DNA from: Thermococcus sp.
GTDB lineage: Archaea > Methanobacteriota_B > Thermococci > Thermococcales > Thermococcaceae
Assembly (NCBI RefSeq): GCF_017656495.1
Contig: NZ_JACDNS010000004.1
Span: 62,001-126,000 of the forward strand
Reading direction: 5' to 3'
Length of the DNA: 64,000 nucleotides
Shown here: positions 62,563 through 64,000 of the stretch, in pieces
Position numbering within the stretch: the first letter of the stretch is position 1
Layout of the letters: every line of letters begins with the position of its first letter
The notes under the pieces: model-generated
What the model was told of the DNA's origin: nothing
The model's input: the letters and a program-made list of their open reading frames with translations, nothing else
The model's database searches: none
Translations under genes and position numbers: made by a program

Positions 62563-63373
62563 AATGCTTAATCAGATGGTCGGAAGTTTAGACCAGAAAA
62601 GGGCTGTTAGGCTTTTACTCCAAAATATGCTTGGAGTTGATTTGGACAATCCTTTTGAAAATGTCAAAAAGGTTCTATGCATCCAGCCACATCCAGACGA
62701 CTGTGAGCTTGCAATTGGAGGGATTTTGGCTAAGCTTTTCTTGGAAGGAAAGGAAATTGTGTATTTAACTCTGACAGACGGGGCTATGGGGACTAGAGAC
62801 TTAAGCATCTCTCCCAAAGAGCTTGCTGAGATTAGAAAGAAGGAGCAAGAGAGAGCTGCAAAAGTTATTGGGGTTAAAAAGCTGATATGGTTCGATTATA
62901 GGGACACAGAGCTTCCCTATTCCCTCGAAGTAAGAAACAGAATAATAAGCGTAATCCGTGAAGAAAAGCCTGATATTGTCCTAGCTCCGGATCCTTGGCT
63001 CCCATATGAGGCTCATCCGGACCATAAGAATGCTGGTCTTCTGGCTTTGGAAGCTGTCTTTTTTGCTTCATTACCTCACATAAATAAGAGTGATCTTGAG
63101 AAAGGTTTAACTCCTCATGAAGTCCCACTGATTGGTTTATACTACACTGCAAGGCCCAATTATATCGAGGATGTGACGGATGTTTTTGACATAAAACTTA
63201 AAGCCTTAAGAGAGCACAGAAGTCAATTTGAAAGGAACTGGCAACAATGGGAGCTTTTTATTAGGATTGTTGGAATGTTCTATGGGAAGAGAATTGGAGC
63301 AATGTATGGGGAAGGAATTAAAGTTCTTCCAAAGCTGCTGTTGCATGTTACTCCCTTCGCAGAGGTGATTTAA
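62549..63373 (+). CDS. PIG-L/LmbE deacetylase, Dac-like
   Basis: A 274-residue zinc hydrolase resembling Thermococcales diacetylchitobiose deacetylase: zinc motif QPHPDDCELAIGG, YRDTELPYS, DPWLPYEAHPDH and the C-terminal HVTPFAEVI. It would remove an N-acetyl group from GlcNAc-containing saccharides or a related sugar. Its place in a galactoside cluster is unusual. GGAGGGGG precedes the ATG at 62549; the start overlaps the MFS gene. Confidence 0.85.
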   Translation: MTPFEMLNQMVGSLDQKRAVRLLLQNMLGVDLDNPFENVKKVLCIQPHPDDCELAIGGILAKLFLEGKEIVYLTLTDGAMGTRDLSISPKELAEIRKKEQERAAKVIGVKKLIWFDYRDTELPYSLEVRNRIISVIREEKPDIVLAPDPWLPYEAHPDHKNAGLLALEAVFFASLPHINKSDLEKGLTPHEVPLIGLYYTARPNYIEDVTDVFDIKLKALREHRSQFERNWQQWELFIRIVGMFYGKRIGAMYGEGIKVLPKLLLHVTPFAEVI

Positions 63374-64000
63374 TGAGGATAGCCTTTATTGGGGCTGGAA
63401 GTATTTTTACCCCTTTAGCCATCTATACGATAGCGAACAGCGAAATTTTGAGCGAAGCAGAGATTTATCTCGTTGATATTGATAAAGAGCGGCTGGAATT
63501 TATTGAAGCTGTAGGGAGAAAAATTGGCAAAGTTTTTAAGAAGGAGCTGAAAATTTGGACTTTCCGAGACATCCGAGGACTTGAGAAGTTTGGTATTGAT
63601 TATGCAGTTATATCAGTTGAGAAAGAGCGCTACAAGCGCTGGAGGCTGGATTTTGAGATTCCCCATAAATACGGCATAAAGCAAGTTCTGGGAGAGAATG
63701 GCGGTATTGGGGGTTTAAGTCACACCTTACGGGTTGTTCCCTTAGTCTTAGATATCGCAAAAGAGCTGGAGGATATAAACAGTGATGCTCGTGTTTTTAT
63801 CTATTCAAATCCCGAGCCAAGAGTTACGTATGCTGTCTTAAATTACACCAAGCTTAAGCATGTCTATGGGCTGTGCACGGGCTATCTTGAGAGGAAGGAA
63901 ACCTTGGCTCAGCTGTTGAATGTGAAAGAGAACAAAATAAGGTTTACCGCAGCTGGACTCAATCACTTCACATGGATTAGGGAGCTGAGAGTTGGTGGGG
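63373..64000 (+). CDS. GH4-family NAD-dependent glycosidase, 3' end outside window
   Basis: The N-terminal 209 residues: NAD motif MRIAFIGAGSIFTPLAI, later SNPEPRVTYAV, GLCTGYLERKE and AAGLNHFTWIRE, which carry the Cys and His metal ligands of GH4. GH4 enzymes cleave alpha- or beta-glycosides by an NAD-dependent redox mechanism. An alpha-galactosidase or alpha-glucosidase role is likely given the neighbours. The TAATG junction overlaps the PIG-L stop; GAGGTGAT upstream. Confidence 0.85.
   Translation, partial: MRIAFIGAGSIFTPLAIYTIANSEILSEAEIYLVDIDKERLEFIEAVGRKIGKVFKKELKIWTFRDIRGLEKFGIDYAVISVEKERYKRWRLDFEIPHKYGIKQVLGENGGIGGLSHTLRVVPLVLDIAKELEDINSDARVFIYSNPEPRVTYAVLNYTKLKHVYGLCTGYLERKETLAQLLNVKENKIRFTAAGLNHFTWIRELRVGG

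Overview
The window comes from a hyperthermophilic euryarchaeon of the order Thermococcales, most likely an AT-rich Thermococcus. The evidence is gene content and order: GGGP synthase for archaeal lipids, Hef helicase-nuclease, Alba, proteasome beta, Nob1, AMP phosphorylase, PfpI, FL11-like Lrp regulator, the membrane protease-stomatin pair, and the four-subunit dye-linked proline dehydrogenase. Starts typically follow GGAGGTGAT-like ribosome binding sites or sit at leaderless TATA promoters.

Layout. 1-3.3 kb: a minus-strand 5-oxoproline operon (Lrp-type regulator, two-part sodium symporter, pxpA cut by the window edge). 3.3-8.8 kb: nob1, a GH38 alpha-mannosidase broken by one in-frame TGA, a coiled-coil pair, a DNA glycosylase. 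8.9-17.2 kb: NfeD-type protease and stomatin, a MinD ATPase with a small membrane partner, AMP phosphorylase, GGGP synthase and an M55 peptidase. 17.37 kb: a GC-rich structured RNA ending in ACA. 18-29 kb: Hef, then a spread-out set of NifX-like proteins, a DUF134 regulator and two ferredoxin-MinD ATPases. Three of its transcription units share two palindromic promoter elements. 29-32 kb: AT-rich non-coding flanks, a decayed ORF, and an m5C RNA methyltransferase. 32-50 kb: housekeeping genes (purB, alba, psmB, thrC, alaX, a cyclic-2,3-diphosphoglycerate synthetase homologue, pfpI, drg), plus a glutamine-amidotransferase-like protein lacking its catalytic Cys and a DUF1884 (family 4 encapsulin-like) protein. 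50.5-58.6 kb: proline uptake and oxidation, with a PutP-like symporter, a paralogous oxidoreductase trio, and pdhAFXB. 58.9 kb: tRNA-Leu(UAG). 59-64 kb: galactose/alpha-galactoside utilisation (galK, GH57 GalA, MFS transporter, PIG-L deacetylase, GH4 enzyme cut by the window edge).

The strongest candidate for an undescribed system is the NifX-like / DUF134 / ferredoxin-MinD set (20.6-28.9 kb), which resembles the bacterial orange protein (ORP) complex and appears to be a regulon with its own operators. The second is the cysteine-free PdhA paralogue with its companions (52.4-55.0 kb). No CRISPR array, rRNA or intact insertion sequence was seen.
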